The position numbers and the translations under genes were made by a program. A stretch of DNA of 64,000 nt from Renibacterium salmoninarum ATCC 33209 (GTDB lineage: Bacteria; Actinomycetota; Actinomycetes; Actinomycetales; Micrococcaceae), in contig NC_010168.1 in NCBI RefSeq assembly GCF_000018885.1, positions 2,542,001 through 2,606,000 of the forward strand, in the 5' to 3' direction. This document shows, piece by piece, positions 10,055-19,175 of this stretch (position 1 is the stretch's first letter; each line of letters opens with the position of its first letter). The notes beneath the pieces were generated by a model. The model was given only the letters and a program-made list of their open reading frames with translations, was not told the DNA's origin and did no database searches.

Positions 10055-10119
10055 TGGCCGGATTGCCCCAACAAGACAAACAAGCAAAGAACCCTGATGA
10101 ACTCTCGAAGGAGAAGCGG

Positions 10120-10929
10120 ATGAGCACCGAGGCGAATTCTCACTCGGCTAGCCAAGCCGGGCCAACCCTGGCGGCCGAGGGCATATCGCTGGCTTACGGT
10201 GAACGGACCGTGGTCGATGGGCTCAGCGTCGAACTTCCGCAGGGGCAGGTGACGATGATTGTTGGCGCAAACGCCTTCGGTAAGTCCACCCTGTTGCGCG
10301 GATTGGCAAGATTGCTCAAGCCCGGTGCTGGCTCGGTATTGCTCGATGGCACTGACATTCACAAGTTGCCGGCCAAACAGGTAGCTCGGCGATTGGGGCT
10401 GCTACCCCAATCGCCCATAGCACCTGACGGCATTACCGTCTCAGAGCTGGTGGGCCGCGGCGGCTACCCGCATCAGGGCTGGTTCCGAAAATGGAGCAAA
10501 GAGGACGACGACGCCGTAGCTGAGGCGTTAGAGGCTACCGACACTTTGCAACTGGCAGAGCGTGGTGTGGACGAGCTATCGGGTGGTCAGCGTCAGCGAG
10601 TTTGGATTGCAATGGCGCTTGCCCAGCAGACTCCACTACTGCTTTTAGATGAGCCGACGACCTACTTGGATATGGCGCATCAGGTTGAAGTGCTTGATTT
10701 GGTTACCGAACTCAACCGGAGCCGGGGGACCACCGTGGCGATTGTTCTGCATGAACTCAACCTGGCAGCTAGGTACGGCGATCACCTTATTGCGATGAAA
10801 AATGGCGCAATTGCTGCGCAAGGTACACCTTCCAAAGTGTTGACCGAAGAGCTGGTTCGAGAAGTTTTTGGTTTGGAATCAGTGATCTTGCCGGATCCGG
10901 TGACCGGGGCACCCATGGTGGTGCCGTAA
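10120..10929 (+). CDS. Iron-siderophore ABC transporter ATP-binding protein (FepC-like)
   Basis: A 269-residue ATPase with Walker A GANAFGKST (residues 49-57), signature LSGGQ (153-157), Walker B LLLLDEPT (173-180) and switch His in IVLHELNLA. The length, D-loop and QSPIAPDGITVSELVGRG Q-loop region fit the FecE/FepC/FhuC branch that energises siderophore uptake. I choose ATG 10120 because AAGGAG sits 6 bases upstream; a longer frame opens at 10054 overlapping the permease stop. Cys or Gly is usual at the Phe of Walker A, a tolerated position. The gene is whole, but both of its permease partners are broken. Confidence 0.88.
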   Translation: MSTEANSHSASQAGPTLAAEGISLAYGERTVVDGLSVELPQGQVTMIVGANAFGKSTLLRGLARLLKPGAGSVLLDGTDIHKLPAKQVARRLGLLPQSPIAPDGITVSELVGRGGYPHQGWFRKWSKEDDDAVAEALEATDTLQLAERGVDELSGGQRQRVWIAMALAQQTPLLLLDEPTTYLDMAHQVEVLDLVTELNRSRGTTVAIVLHELNLAARYGDHLIAMKNGAIAAQGTPSKVLTEELVREVFGLESVILPDPVTGAPMVVP

Positions 10930-11018
10930 GGCCGCCAACACTCAAGAACTTTGCAGTCAGCACCAGATAACTTAGCGGCACTACCCCGTGAATCCGATGA
11001 ATTTGAAGGAGTAGAAGC

Positions 11019-11935
11019 ATGAGCACTGTTACTGAGACGATCCAACCGATGAAAGCCTTCAGCGTTAAGGTTGGAAAGGTCCAGGACTTGGGCCCGCACT
11101 TCAAACGGATTACCTTTCCTCCGAGGACCTGCGCGATTTCGGTTCTGATGCTTCGGGCCAGACGCTAGATTTGCGCATCAAAGTCATGGTGCCCTCGCCG
11201 GGGCACAACTTGCCGGACTTCCAAACCTTGATAGCTCAGCCAGATGCCTCGTGGTACCAAACGTGGCTTGCCATGGACCCGGCGACGCGCGGTTCCATGC
11301 GGACCTATACCGTGCGTGAAGCCCGCCCTGCTCAGGCCGAAGTGGACGTAGATTTTGTTCTGCATCCGCCAGTTGACGGCGGCCCAGCCGGGCCTGCGGC
11401 TAGCTGGGCGGCAGACGCTGTTATTGGTGACGAGCTGATTCTGATTGGTCCGAATGCGGCTGCCGGGCCTTGTCTTGGCATCGAGTTTAAGCCCGGGGCG
11501 TCGAAGCGACTCTTGTTGGTTGGCGATGAGACAGCGGTTCCGGCCATTGCGGCCATTTTAGATACTTTGGCTGCGGATGTGAGCGGGACCGCGATTTTAG
11601 AGGTGCCAGAATCGGCTGACTTTTTAGCGCTGAAGGCACCAGCCGGCGTCGAAATTAAATCGTTGGCTCGTGATCAAGCCGCGCACGGCGAGCTTTTAGG
11701 TGCTGCGGTACGTGCGGCATGTTTGCCGGGATCGCATGTGGCCAAGGTAGAGCTTGAGGACGTCAACGTAGATGAGGTGATCCTTTGGGAATCACCAGAT
11801 CCCGAAAGCGACGGGTTATCCAGTGCGCTGTACGCCTGGATTGCCGGCGAAGCCGGTGTGATCAAAGAGTTGCGTCGCTATCTGGTCCGTGAAGTCGGAA
11901 TGGATCGCAAACAAGTTGCCTTTATGGGATATTAG
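11019..11935 (+). pseudogene. Siderophore-interacting protein (FAD/NADPH ferric-siderophore reductase), frameshifted
   Basis: ATG 11019 is preceded by GAAGGAG. The N-terminus reads FSVKVGKVQDLGPHFKRITF, the flavin-binding barrel start of the SIP/ViuB family, then loses frame near 11132; one missing base restores SEDLRDFGSDASGQTLDLRI and the rest. The downstream frame has MRTYTVREAR (FAD site) and LLLVGDETAVPAIAAIL (NADPH site) and ends MDRKQVAFMGY, the normal C-terminus. The family reduces imported Fe(III)-siderophores in the cytoplasm to release iron. A restart at the internal ATG-like codon at 11171 would lack the first barrel strands. Confidence 0.88.
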
Positions 11936-11954
11936 CGAACGGGAAAATCTGAAG

Positions 11955-13028
11955 ATGTCTGAGCTTGATCTGTTTCGAAGCAGCTTTTCTCGGCGTCAAG
12001 GCTTTGCGCTAATGGGCGTAGCTGCCATCGGTTTGGGGCTAGCTTCTTGTTCCACTGGCACCGTGACCGACGCTGGAGCCTCCGCGGCATCCGATGTTGA
12101 CGGTACTTTCCCCGTGACAATAAAGCATGCCTTGGGCGAGACCGTGATTGCCAAAGCGCCTAGCCGGGTAGCAACGATTTCCTGGACCAACGACGATATG
12201 GTCATGGCGCTGGGCGTAGTGCCAGTGGGGGTTCCAAAAGTAGCTTGGGGTGGTGATGCGCAAGGTCTGACGCCTTGGAAACAAGATGCGTTGGAGCAAC
12301 TTGGCGCACCGTTGGGCAGCACAGCTGCGCCGGTGATCTATTCCGAGACCGATGGCTGGAATTTTACTGAGATTGCTAAGACCAGTCCTGAAGTAATCGT
12401 TGCGGCGTACTCGCAGCTGAGCCAAGAGGGATACGAAAAGCTTTCGAAAATTGCGCCGGTGGTTTTGTACCCCGAGGGTCAGGCCTACCAAATGCCATGG
12501 CGGGATTCGCTCCGACTTGTGGGTAAAGCCTTGGGCCGGAACGCCAAAGCAGAGCAGCTGATCAAAGATACTGATGCAATCATGACGGCTGAAAAGTCGA
12601 AGTTCCACAACTTGGCGGGAAAGACCTTCATCTGGAGCGGGGTAGACACGGCAACCACCGGGCAGATGTTCTTATGTACAACGGGTGACCCGCGTTCGCG
12701 TTTCCTGATGGAGCTGGGCCTCAAACCGGCCCCTGTTTTGCTCGACTGGCAAAAGGACGTCAAAGATTATTACTTTTCGTTCTCCACCGAAAAAGCCAAT
12801 GAACTAGTCAGCGACATCATGTTCATCGACTTTTCTAGTGACTTCACCAAAGAGTCGCTTACCAAGGCCCCGCTGTTGAGCCAGATTCCGGCAGTCAAGC
12901 GTGATGCTCTGGTTGGCTTCGATGACAATACGCTGAGTTTGGCTATTGTGGCTTCTTCGCCGCTGTCGCTGAAATGGGCGGTGGATCTGGTTGTTTCGAT
13001 GGCGGATAAGGCTGCTGCGAAGGCCTAA
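11955..13028 (+). CDS. Iron-siderophore binding lipoprotein (FepB/FhuD-like)
   Basis: A 357-residue lipoprotein: twin-arginine-like SFSRRQGFALMG leader and lipobox LASC with Cys32 for lipidation, so it should be membrane-anchored outside the cell. The periplasmic-binding fold (peripla_BP_2) is visible from ATISWTNDDMVMALGVVPVG through SPLSLKWAVDLVV. It binds ferric siderophore for the adjacent ABC system. The start is 17 bp after the reductase stop, so it belongs to the same operon. It is intact and resembles the fragment at 7957-8082, suggesting the locus once held two binding proteins. Confidence 0.87.
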   Translation: MSELDLFRSSFSRRQGFALMGVAAIGLGLASCSTGTVTDAGASAASDVDGTFPVTIKHALGETVIAKAPSRVATISWTNDDMVMALGVVPVGVPKVAWGGDAQGLTPWKQDALEQLGAPLGSTAAPVIYSETDGWNFTEIAKTSPEVIVAAYSQLSQEGYEKLSKIAPVVLYPEGQAYQMPWRDSLRLVGKALGRNAKAEQLIKDTDAIMTAEKSKFHNLAGKTFIWSGVDTATTGQMFLCTTGDPRSRFLMELGLKPAPVLLDWQKDVKDYYFSFSTEKANELVSDIMFIDFSSDFTKESLTKAPLLSQIPAVKRDALVGFDDNTLSLAIVASSPLSLKWAVDLVVSMADKAAAKA

Positions 13029-13332
13029 ATTCAGCCCGCGGCCCGAATACCGGATTGCAGATGAGCTTGCAGCGGAAGTTGGTATTGCTTTCGGCCGGAT
13101 GGAATTTAAACGCGTTCGACATTGCCTTTTCGACGGCGGCAGACCTTGCCGACAATCAGGCCGTGTTGAAAGCGCTTTGTCATCCGTGGCCCCCGCCCAA
13201 TCGAATGCTGGTTGTAAATTCCGCAAAGTTTTACTCGAGGTGCACTCTACCGCTTGAGTCGCGGTTTGCTCTGGAGCATTGGGTATTTATGCCACATTCT
13301 GGACGAACGCATAGATCTGGAGCATTCCGAGG
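13029..13332. other. Gap of about 300 bp, possible decayed coding sequence
   Basis: Two overlapping plus frames remain open here: one reads SLQRKLVLLSAGWNLNAFD then FSTAADLADNQAVLKALC, the other GIAFGRMEFKRVRHCLFDGG. The composition looks coding-like and the two frames could be parts of one broken gene, but I recognise no family. No hairpin with a T-run was seen after the lipoprotein stop. Confidence 0.3.
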
Positions 13333-13752
13333 CTAAGCGGTAGTGCTCGTTATGGCCTGCCGAATGAGGGCAAAGTCATGCTCTGTGATTGGCACCACGC
13401 CTCGGCGCAACTGGTAGCCCCAATTGGCTTCTTGTGTGAACTCCAATTGGGGCTGCAGCTCGGCAAGTGACACGTCTGTGCTGAGGTCGTAGTGCACTTT
13501 GCGACGCCAAGGCTTAAAGTTTTCAACATCGCTTTGCCAAGGTTCGCCGTCGGCAATGCGGCCCACAGCGGTAAAAGCCTTGAGCGGCTCACCGTCCGGG
13601 TAGCTAGTCTTCGGCGAGTAATAGACCAAGCCGTCGCCTGGGCTCATCCGACGGATGCCTTGTGGCTTGCCATGGTTGGTCTGCACAATGCCAAATTCCA
13701 CGCCTTGGCGAACATGCTGAGCGCTCACCACGGCCAGCCAAAAGTTGCTCAT
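13333..13752 (-). CDS. EVE domain protein
   Basis: A 139-residue EVE-domain protein (PUA-like fold): MSNFWLAVVSAQHVRQGVEF, then GKPQGIRRMSPGDGLVYYSP and FTAVGRIADGEPWQ are typical. EVE domains bind modified bases in nucleic acids and are found alone or fused to restriction-type enzymes; this is the stand-alone form. It is encoded 33 bp downstream of the zinc alcohol dehydrogenase on the same strand. No restriction or defence genes lie nearby, so a housekeeping role is as likely as defence. Confidence 0.82.
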   Translation of the reverse strand: MSNFWLAVVSAQHVRQGVEFGIVQTNHGKPQGIRRMSPGDGLVYYSPKTSYPDGEPLKAFTAVGRIADGEPWQSDVENFKPWRRKVHYDLSTDVSLAELQPQLEFTQEANWGYQLRRGVVPITEHDFALIRQAITSTTA

Positions 13753-13785
13753 CAGATGATCCTTTCGTTGCAGTGAATGCCAAAA

Positions 13786-14832
13786 TTAGGGGCGGAGCAG
13801 CACCTTGATAGCGCGACGCTCATCCATTGCTTTGTACGCTTCAGCAGCTTCGCTCAACGGCGGCTCTAAGTCGAAAACTTTGCCCGGTTTGATGGTGCCA
13901 TTGAGAACTTCCGGCAGCAGCTCTGGAATGTAAGTATGTGCTGGTGCGATGCCGCCAGCCACGTGGATGTTGGTTTCAAATAGGTAGCGCAACGGTAGCG
14001 CTGATTCGCCAACGGGCACGCCCACATAGCCGAGGTGTCCGCCCGGACGCAGCACGTGCAGGGCCTGGTCCATCGATTCTTTGGTGCCCACGCACTCGAG
14101 CGCGCAATCTGCCAAGCCACCTAGGAGTTCCTTGATCTTGGCAATGCCTCCTTCGCCGCGTTCGGCGACGACGTCGGTCGCGCCGAATTCGACGGCAAGC
14201 TTCTGGCGATCCTCGTGCCGAGACATGATGATGATCCGCCCTGCACCGAGGCGCGCTGCGGCCAGCACCCCGGAAAGTCCGACGGCGCCGTCGCCCACCA
14301 CAACGACCGTCTTGCCCGGCCCAACCTCGGCGGAAACTGCTGCGTGGTGGCCGGTGCACATGACGTCAGCGAGCGTGAGCAGGTGCGGGATGAGGTCATC
14401 GGAGGGCATTTCTGGCGTGGCGATCAAGGTGCCATCGGCGTAAGGCATCCGAACAAATTGGCTCTGTGCGCCGGTAACCGGCAAGCCGAATCCGTCGTCG
14501 CCACCAAAGCCGGTGCCGTGCTCGCACGCTTGGGTCCAGCAATTTTTACAGTTGACACAGGTGCCATCGCTGATCGCGAACGGCGAGATGACAAAATCAC
14601 CGGGTTTGACGGTTTGGACGTCTGCACCAATTTCCTCAACTACGCTGACTAGCTCGTGGCCAATTCCGTGCGCCTCTTTGGTGGGCTTCACGCCACGGTA
14701 AGGCCATAGATCTGAGCCGCAAACGCAAGCGGCAACCACCCGGACGACGGCGTCGCTAGGGTTCAGGATGGTCGGTTGCGGCAGGTCCTCGACGCGAATG
14801 TCGCCGGGGGCATGGATGATGGTGGCAAGCAC
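13786..14832 (-). CDS. Zinc-dependent alcohol dehydrogenase, MDR family
   Basis: A 348-residue intact medium-chain dehydrogenase. Catalytic-zinc ligands appear in ACVCGSDLWPYRG and GIGHELV; the structural zinc lobe is CVNCKNCWTQACEHG with four cysteines; the nucleotide-binding loop is VVVGDGAVGLSGVLAAARLG. The sequence lacks signs of a defined substrate; close relatives are annotated as glutathione-independent formaldehyde or general alcohol dehydrogenases. It is divergently oriented to the SGNH hydrolase with about 100 bp between. Unlike the MDR gene at 2494-3605 it has no lesions. Confidence 0.88.
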   Translation of the reverse strand: MLATIIHAPGDIRVEDLPQPTILNPSDAVVRVVAACVCGSDLWPYRGVKPTKEAHGIGHELVSVVEEIGADVQTVKPGDFVISPFAISDGTCVNCKNCWTQACEHGTGFGGDDGFGLPVTGAQSQFVRMPYADGTLIATPEMPSDDLIPHLLTLADVMCTGHHAAVSAEVGPGKTVVVVGDGAVGLSGVLAAARLGAGRIIIMSRHEDRQKLAVEFGATDVVAERGEGGIAKIKELLGGLADCALECVGTKESMDQALHVLRPGGHLGYVGVPVGESALPLRYLFETNIHVAGGIAPAHTYIPELLPEVLNGTIKPGKVFDLEPPLSEAAEAYKAMDERRAIKVLLRP

Positions 14833-14929
14833 AGCTAGCTCCTCGAAATAACGTGAACGATACGTAAATAGTTACTCAAGACTACTTACCGGCCACGATA
14901 CTCCCCGCCGCTGTACCTAGGATGAAGGT

Positions 14930-15697
14930 GTGGACTTTGCGAACCGGTACCTGGCCTTAGGCGACTCCTTTACCGAAGGGGTGGGCGATCATGCGCCGGA
15001 TTTGCCCAATGGCGTTCGAGGTTGGGCAGACGTCGTTGCGGCGCAACTTGCTGAGCAAAACGGCGACTGGGGTTATGCGAACTTAGCGATCCGTGGCCGC
15101 AAAATGGGCCAAATTCTTGACGAGCAGCTGGCTCCAGCGCTGGCGATGAAACCAACTTTGGTCACGATTTACTCGGGCGTCAACGATCTGATGCGGCCCA
15201 CGGTAGATATCGATGCGCTGATGGTTCGTTATGACGAGGCGATTGGTGCATTGGTTGCTGCTGGCGCGCAGGTGGCGATGTTCACTGGCTTCGATGCGAA
15301 AGTTTCTAAGATCTTTGCTCGGTTACGCGGCCGGACGGCGATCTATAACGAGCTGGTGCGGGAGATCTCAGATAAGCACGGCACGCTGTTGATCGATTTT
15401 TGGCGGTTCCGCGAGTTTGACGACTGGCGGATGTGGGCTGAAGACCGGATCCATATGTCCACTGCGGGGCATCAACGGATGGCGCAGCGAGTGCTTGGCG
15501 TGCTGGGTAAGCCCTCGACTTTAGCGGAACCGGCGTTACCAGTTTTTGCAGCAAAATCGACCTCGGAGCGACTCAAAGCGCAAGCCGAATGGACGTGTGA
15601 CCACGTGGGGCCGTGGATCGGCCGACGAGTGCGCGGAGCTTCATCAGGAGATGAATTGGATCCACGCTGGCCAGAGTTACGGAATCCACTCAGCTAA
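14930..15697 (+). CDS. SGNH/GDSL hydrolase
   Basis: A 255-residue cytoplasmic SGNH-fold hydrolase. Block I is YLALGDSFTEGVGD (Ser nucleophile in GDSFTEG), block III is TIYSGVNDLMRP, and block V is EDRIHMSTAGHQRMA with the catalytic Asp-x-x-His. No signal peptide is visible. GTG at 14930 is the likely start, since the protein begins directly with the strand leading to GDSFTEG as in relatives. Substrate (ester or lipid) is unknown. The stop overlaps the UspA gene tail to tail by 4 bp. Confidence 0.85.
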   Translation: MDFANRYLALGDSFTEGVGDHAPDLPNGVRGWADVVAAQLAEQNGDWGYANLAIRGRKMGQILDEQLAPALAMKPTLVTIYSGVNDLMRPTVDIDALMVRYDEAIGALVAAGAQVAMFTGFDAKVSKIFARLRGRTAIYNELVREISDKHGTLLIDFWRFREFDDWRMWAEDRIHMSTAGHQRMAQRVLGVLGKPSTLAEPALPVFAAKSTSERLKAQAEWTCDHVGPWIGRRVRGASSGDELDPRWPELRNPLS

Positions 15698-16128
15698 GCC
15701 ACTTTCCTAACTAGTGGCCGCGAACTGTCAGCACTGGGCAGTCCGCTTCCAGGATGATTTGTTGCGCCATTGAGCCCATTAAAGAGCTTCATGACGGGGG
15801 AGCGTTTCCGGGTAGAAAGCACAATTAGCTCGGCAGAATAACCTTCGGCCAGTTCCAAGACCTGTTCGGCCGTGTTGTCGCGTGCCAGCACTAACTCATA
15901 CTCAATTCCAGCTGATTCGAGTGCTTCGGCAACTTCGCTTCGAGCTTCAGGTGAGGCGTAGACCGGCGTCGCACTGGCGTCGCCGCTCGCGACGATCTTC
16001 GCTTGCCGCCAGCGCGCCTGGCTGATCGCCTCGGCAATTGCTGCGGCGCCGTCGTCGCCCTTTACATGGACGAGGATGATGGTTGGCAATGTGTCTCTTT
16101 TCAACGCAGTTCCTTCCGAGAGATTCAC
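15694..16128 (-). pseudogene. Universal stress protein (UspA), C-terminus frameshifted
   Basis: The minus frame gives a UspA-like protein: PTIILVHVKGDDGAAAIAEA, YELVLARDNTAEQVLELAE and ELIVLSTRKRSPVMKLFNG. After NG at about 15777 the frame continues with an unrelated tail to 15694, but the plus-1 frame reads SMAQQIILEADCPVLTVRGH and stops near 15713, which is the standard UspA ending. One extra base therefore replaced the last strand and the end of the nucleotide-binding loop. The product might still fold partly, so loss of function is likely but not certain. It follows the CitMHS transporter by 3 bp. Confidence 0.75.
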
Positions 16129-16131
16129 GGC

Positions 16132-17603
16132 TTAGCGGCCGAACGGGATGACGCCGAAGAGAACGCCGACGGTGAGCATCGCGAGCGAGACGACCAATGC
16201 GCGCCAGAGCACTTTCTTGTGGTGATCGCCCAGATCCACGTTGGCTAGGGAGACGAGGAGCAGAATTGCTGGCACCAAAGGGCTCTGTAGGTGCACTGGT
16301 TGGCCGGTGATCGAGGCGCGAGCCATTTCTACCGGTTGGATCCCGTAGTTTTCGGCGGTCTTGCTGAGTATCGGCAAAATGCCGAGGTAGAAGGCATCAT
16401 TGCTCATCAGGAAGGTTGCCGGAATGGAGATCAGGCCGGTGATTACTGCGGCGTAGGGCCCCATTGACGGCGGAATGATCTGCACAAGCCACTGGGACAT
16501 GGCATCCACCATGCCGGTGCCGCTGAGCATGCCGGTCAAGACGCCGGCGGCCATTACCATCGCAACTACGGCGACCACAGACGGTGCGTGCGCAATCAGC
16601 TGCTTAGCCTGATCGCCAACCTTCGGGAAGTTGACTAGCAAGGCGATGGCGCTGCCAAGCATGAAGACGTAGGGCAGCGGAATGACGTCGATGACCAGCA
16701 CGATCATCACGATGACGGTCAGCGCCAAGTTGAACCAAATGAGCTTGGGACGCAGTGTGGATCGGTTGGGGTCTAACACGGTATCTGCCATTGCCGAGTC
16801 GGCTAGATAAACTTTCGCTTTGACCAATTTGCCGGCACCACCGAGCGCCTTACCCAGGCCGCCACCGAAGGTTTTCTTGCTGAAGTTGTCGCCCTTGGCC
16901 GCGATGGTTTGGCCAGCTCCGGGTGCCCAGGTGATGGGGTCCAGGGCGCGCAGTCGATTGCGCTCGCTGATGCCCAGCAGCCAAGCGAATGCGAAGCAGA
17001 TGATGAGTCCAACGATGAGGGACGGGATCATGGGCACGAAGATGTCAGTGGCTGGAACCTTTAGTGCGGTCGCGGCGCGGATCGTGGGGCCACCCCAGGC
17101 ACGATGTTGAGTGTGCCGTTGGTTAGGCCGGCCACGCAGGTGAGGACTACTGGGCTAATGCCCAGTCTGAGATAAATCGGCAGCATCGCCGCCGTGGTGA
17201 TGATGAAGGTAGTGGAGCCGTCGCCGTCCAGCGAGACTGCGCCAGAAAGAAGAGCGGTGCCAAGCACGACCTTGGCCGGGTCGTTGCCCAGTACCTTCAG
17301 AATGTAGCGCACTAACGGATCGAAAAGGCCGACGTCGATCATCAGGCCAAAGAAGATGATCGCGAACATCAGCAGTGCAGCTGTTGAGGCCATGCCACCG
17401 ATTGATTTCATCACCATCTCGCCGATGTTGTGCTCTTTGGGACCCCAAAGCAGGCCGCCCGCGAAGAGCGCGAATACGGTGGGCACGATGATGAGTGCCA
17501 GGACCGGGGTCATTCGCTTGGTCATGATGAGCACCATGAAGACCAAAATCATCAAGAATCCGAGGATTACCAGCACGTTCTCTCCCATTGCGTCCGACGT
17601 CAT
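16132..17603 (-). pseudogene. CitMHS-family citrate-metal/proton symporter, frameshifted
   Basis: Hydrophobic transporter with the CitMHS start ENVLVILGFLMILVFMVLIM, a GDGSTTFIITTAAMLPIY motif and GLTNGTLNIVP. At about 17090 the frame breaks: GTLNIVPG runs to a stop at 17061, while one missing base would give NIVPWGGPTIRAATALKVPA and join the second part, which runs intact to GVLFGVIPFGR at 16132. Together about 490 codons, the family norm of roughly 12 TM segments. Such carriers import citrate complexed with Mg or Ca. The single-base deletion in a G/T-rich run destroys it. Confidence 0.88.
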
Positions 17604-17939
17604 TGTCAGGGCACGCTGCGATTCGCTGGCCCCCCTAAAAGAGGGTAAGACGTGTCTTAGCTCACAGTGTGGGTTTAGGGGAGCTGAGTGGCAATGTTCT
17701 CTTTAAGCGGAGTTTTGCGCATTGTGCTCACGTTGATCCGTATTCGATCTAGGTCAGAGGTGCTGAGTAGCTTGCTTTGCGTTTTTAGCTGGTCAGGTGT
17801 GCAGCCCCTTGCCGGGTCGAACACCTGACCAGCAAGACGATAGAGGGGAAAAGTTGCCAACTTTACGATATCTAAGAGTCAGGTAACCTTGCGCGTAGCT
17901 TGGCTTCAGTGGCGGCAATCATCAGCGCCATTGATGGCT
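17604..17939. other. Intergenic region holding a 12-bp stem hairpin
   Basis: No gene is supported. The region should contain the CitMHS promoter (minus strand). The one conspicuous structure is the inverted repeat at 17789-17832. Confidence 0.4.
17789..17832. repeat. Perfect 12-bp inverted repeat with 20-nt loop
   Basis: CTGGTCAGGTGT at 17789-17800 pairs exactly with ACACCTGACCAG at 17821-17832. No T-run follows on either strand (the minus strand continues with A residues), so it is not a standard intrinsic terminator. It lies between the CitMHS start and the fragment at 17940, both on the minus strand; a transcript attenuator, binding site or end of a lost element are all possible. Confidence 0.6.
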
Positions 17940-18143
17940 CTACTGCACCGAGACCTTCCATCCTTCAATGTTGGTTGGTGCGTTGATGTTGTTTAGCGAG
18001 ATATCTTCTTTTTGGCATTGATAGCTGTTTGCGCCAACCGCACCCTGCGGCCATATGCGTGTGTATTTCACGCCTGCAGCGTTGATGTTGTATGCCTGTA
18101 CGCCGTAGTCGCCTTGCACGGTTTTACCTGCTATCCCTGGCAA
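17940..18143 (-). pseudogene. Unrecognised C-terminal protein fragment
   Basis: The minus frame is open from just after TAA near 18165 and reads NQEKPLPGIAGKTVQGDYGV, then GVKYTRIWPQGAVGANSYQC and NAPTNIEGWKVSVQ before the stop at 17940. There is no ATG or GTG and no ribosome site; only a TTG at 18143. The sequence, with Gly/Tyr/Trp-rich strands and one Cys, looks like the end of a secreted beta-rich protein whose front is gone. I do not recognise the family. Confidence 0.45.
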
Positions 18144-18437
18144 GGGCTTTTCTTGATTCGTTTATCGATTAACTTCGGGACACTAGAGTTGCCTAGGATT
18201 CACTGACGATCGAATCGCTCAGAAGCGCGTTTTCCAATCAACCGTCAGGGTTGACTGGCTAGTACCTATTTTTGATTGAACGCATGGCGTTCTGGGATTG
18301 GCTATACCGTGGCGGGCACACGCATGGTCCTGGCTGCTATTGACTAGCTCGATAGCGTTCCTGTCCTCTTTGACCGCTATCCGATGCTCGGATAAGTCCC
18401 TAGGCAGCTCGGACAAAAACGGAGGTGGCGACTGGCT

Positions 18438-18956
18438 CATGAAGAGCGAGCCGCGCTCGCTGCCGATGTGCGCCATCTCAGTGCGGAGCGGTGGAGTACG
18501 CCGTTGTTGTCTGCTGGCTGGAGTGTGCACGGCGTGCTGGCGCATTTGATTGGTCTACAAGACCACAAGACCTGGCTTTGTTCGCGGAATTATTGCCGCG
18601 CGTTTCGACTTTGATCGCAATAGCCAGGCCGGCGTCGACCGGGAGCGCTATACCTATCCAACGCGAACTTTGACCGCGTTGGAAGTGGCGATTCCGCTAA
18701 CTGCAACTCCGCCCGCGGATCCTGTCACTCGGTTGATTGAAGAAATTGCGCACGGTGAGGATATTCGTCGTCTGCTGGGTATCCACAGTGCTTATCCCCT
18801 TGAATCTGTGCTGCTCGCGCTGGGTTATTTAGTGAAGACATCGCAGAAGCTCGGCAGTAGAGTCGGTCTGCTTCTCTTTCCTTCCGGGCGAAAGTTGATC
18901 CGAGTGAGTTGTCCGGCGAGGGTGCAAATGATTTTCCGGCACGGTTGAGTGCGTAG
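18438..18956 (+). pseudogene. Maleylpyruvate-isomerase/DinB-like family protein (TIGR03083 type), frameshifted and internally deleted
   Basis: Frame 3 from 18438 reads HEERAALAADVRHLSAERW and SAGWSVHGVLAHLIG, the first helices of the mycothiol-dependent MDMPI/DinB-like family. Near 18553 the frame shifts to KTTRPGFVRGIIAARFDFDR, continuing through IEEIAHGEDIRRLLGIHSAY. After LVKTSQKLGSRVGL it degenerates, but another frame at about 18909 recovers the normal ending ELSGEGANDFPARLSA with TAG at 18954-18956. So at least one frameshift and one internal deletion; the start codon is also lost or unclear. The family uses mycothiol or binds metal through His residues. Confidence 0.75.
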
Positions 18957-19108
18957 CTAGTGTGCTGATTGGCTTTAACCCTCGCGATGCCGGTAAACTA
19001 GTGAGGCGCTAAGTGGCGTGGAACCCGGGCAATTGCTCCGATGGCTGTTTGAAGGCAGCGGTCGGTAGTGAGGGGCTCAAGTTGCACGGACCCGACGTCG
19101 GCCAAATC

Positions 19109-19125
19109 TGAGAAATCATTTTGTA
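19109..19125 (+). promoter_or_regulatory. Candidate Zur (zinc uptake regulator) box
   Basis: TGAGAAATCATTTTGTA at 19109-19125 resembles the actinobacterial Zur consensus built around TGAAAATCATTTTCA, matching in the AAATCATTTT core and in the outer TGA on one side. It lies 51 bp before the rpmB start, where Zur sites occur upstream of zinc-independent ribosomal protein operons. Imperfect symmetry keeps the confidence moderate. Confidence 0.45.
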
Positions 19126-19175
19126 GAGCTGGACGCTGCTTTGCGCTTAAACATACACATCAATGGAGGCAGATC

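Noticed and set aside
13333..13752. EVE protein as part of a defence system
   Set aside because: There are no restriction, methylation or other defence genes around it; a dehydrogenase is its only close neighbour.
17789..17832. Intrinsic terminator at the 12-bp hairpin
   Set aside because: There is no T-run on either strand after the stem, so I list it only as a repeat.
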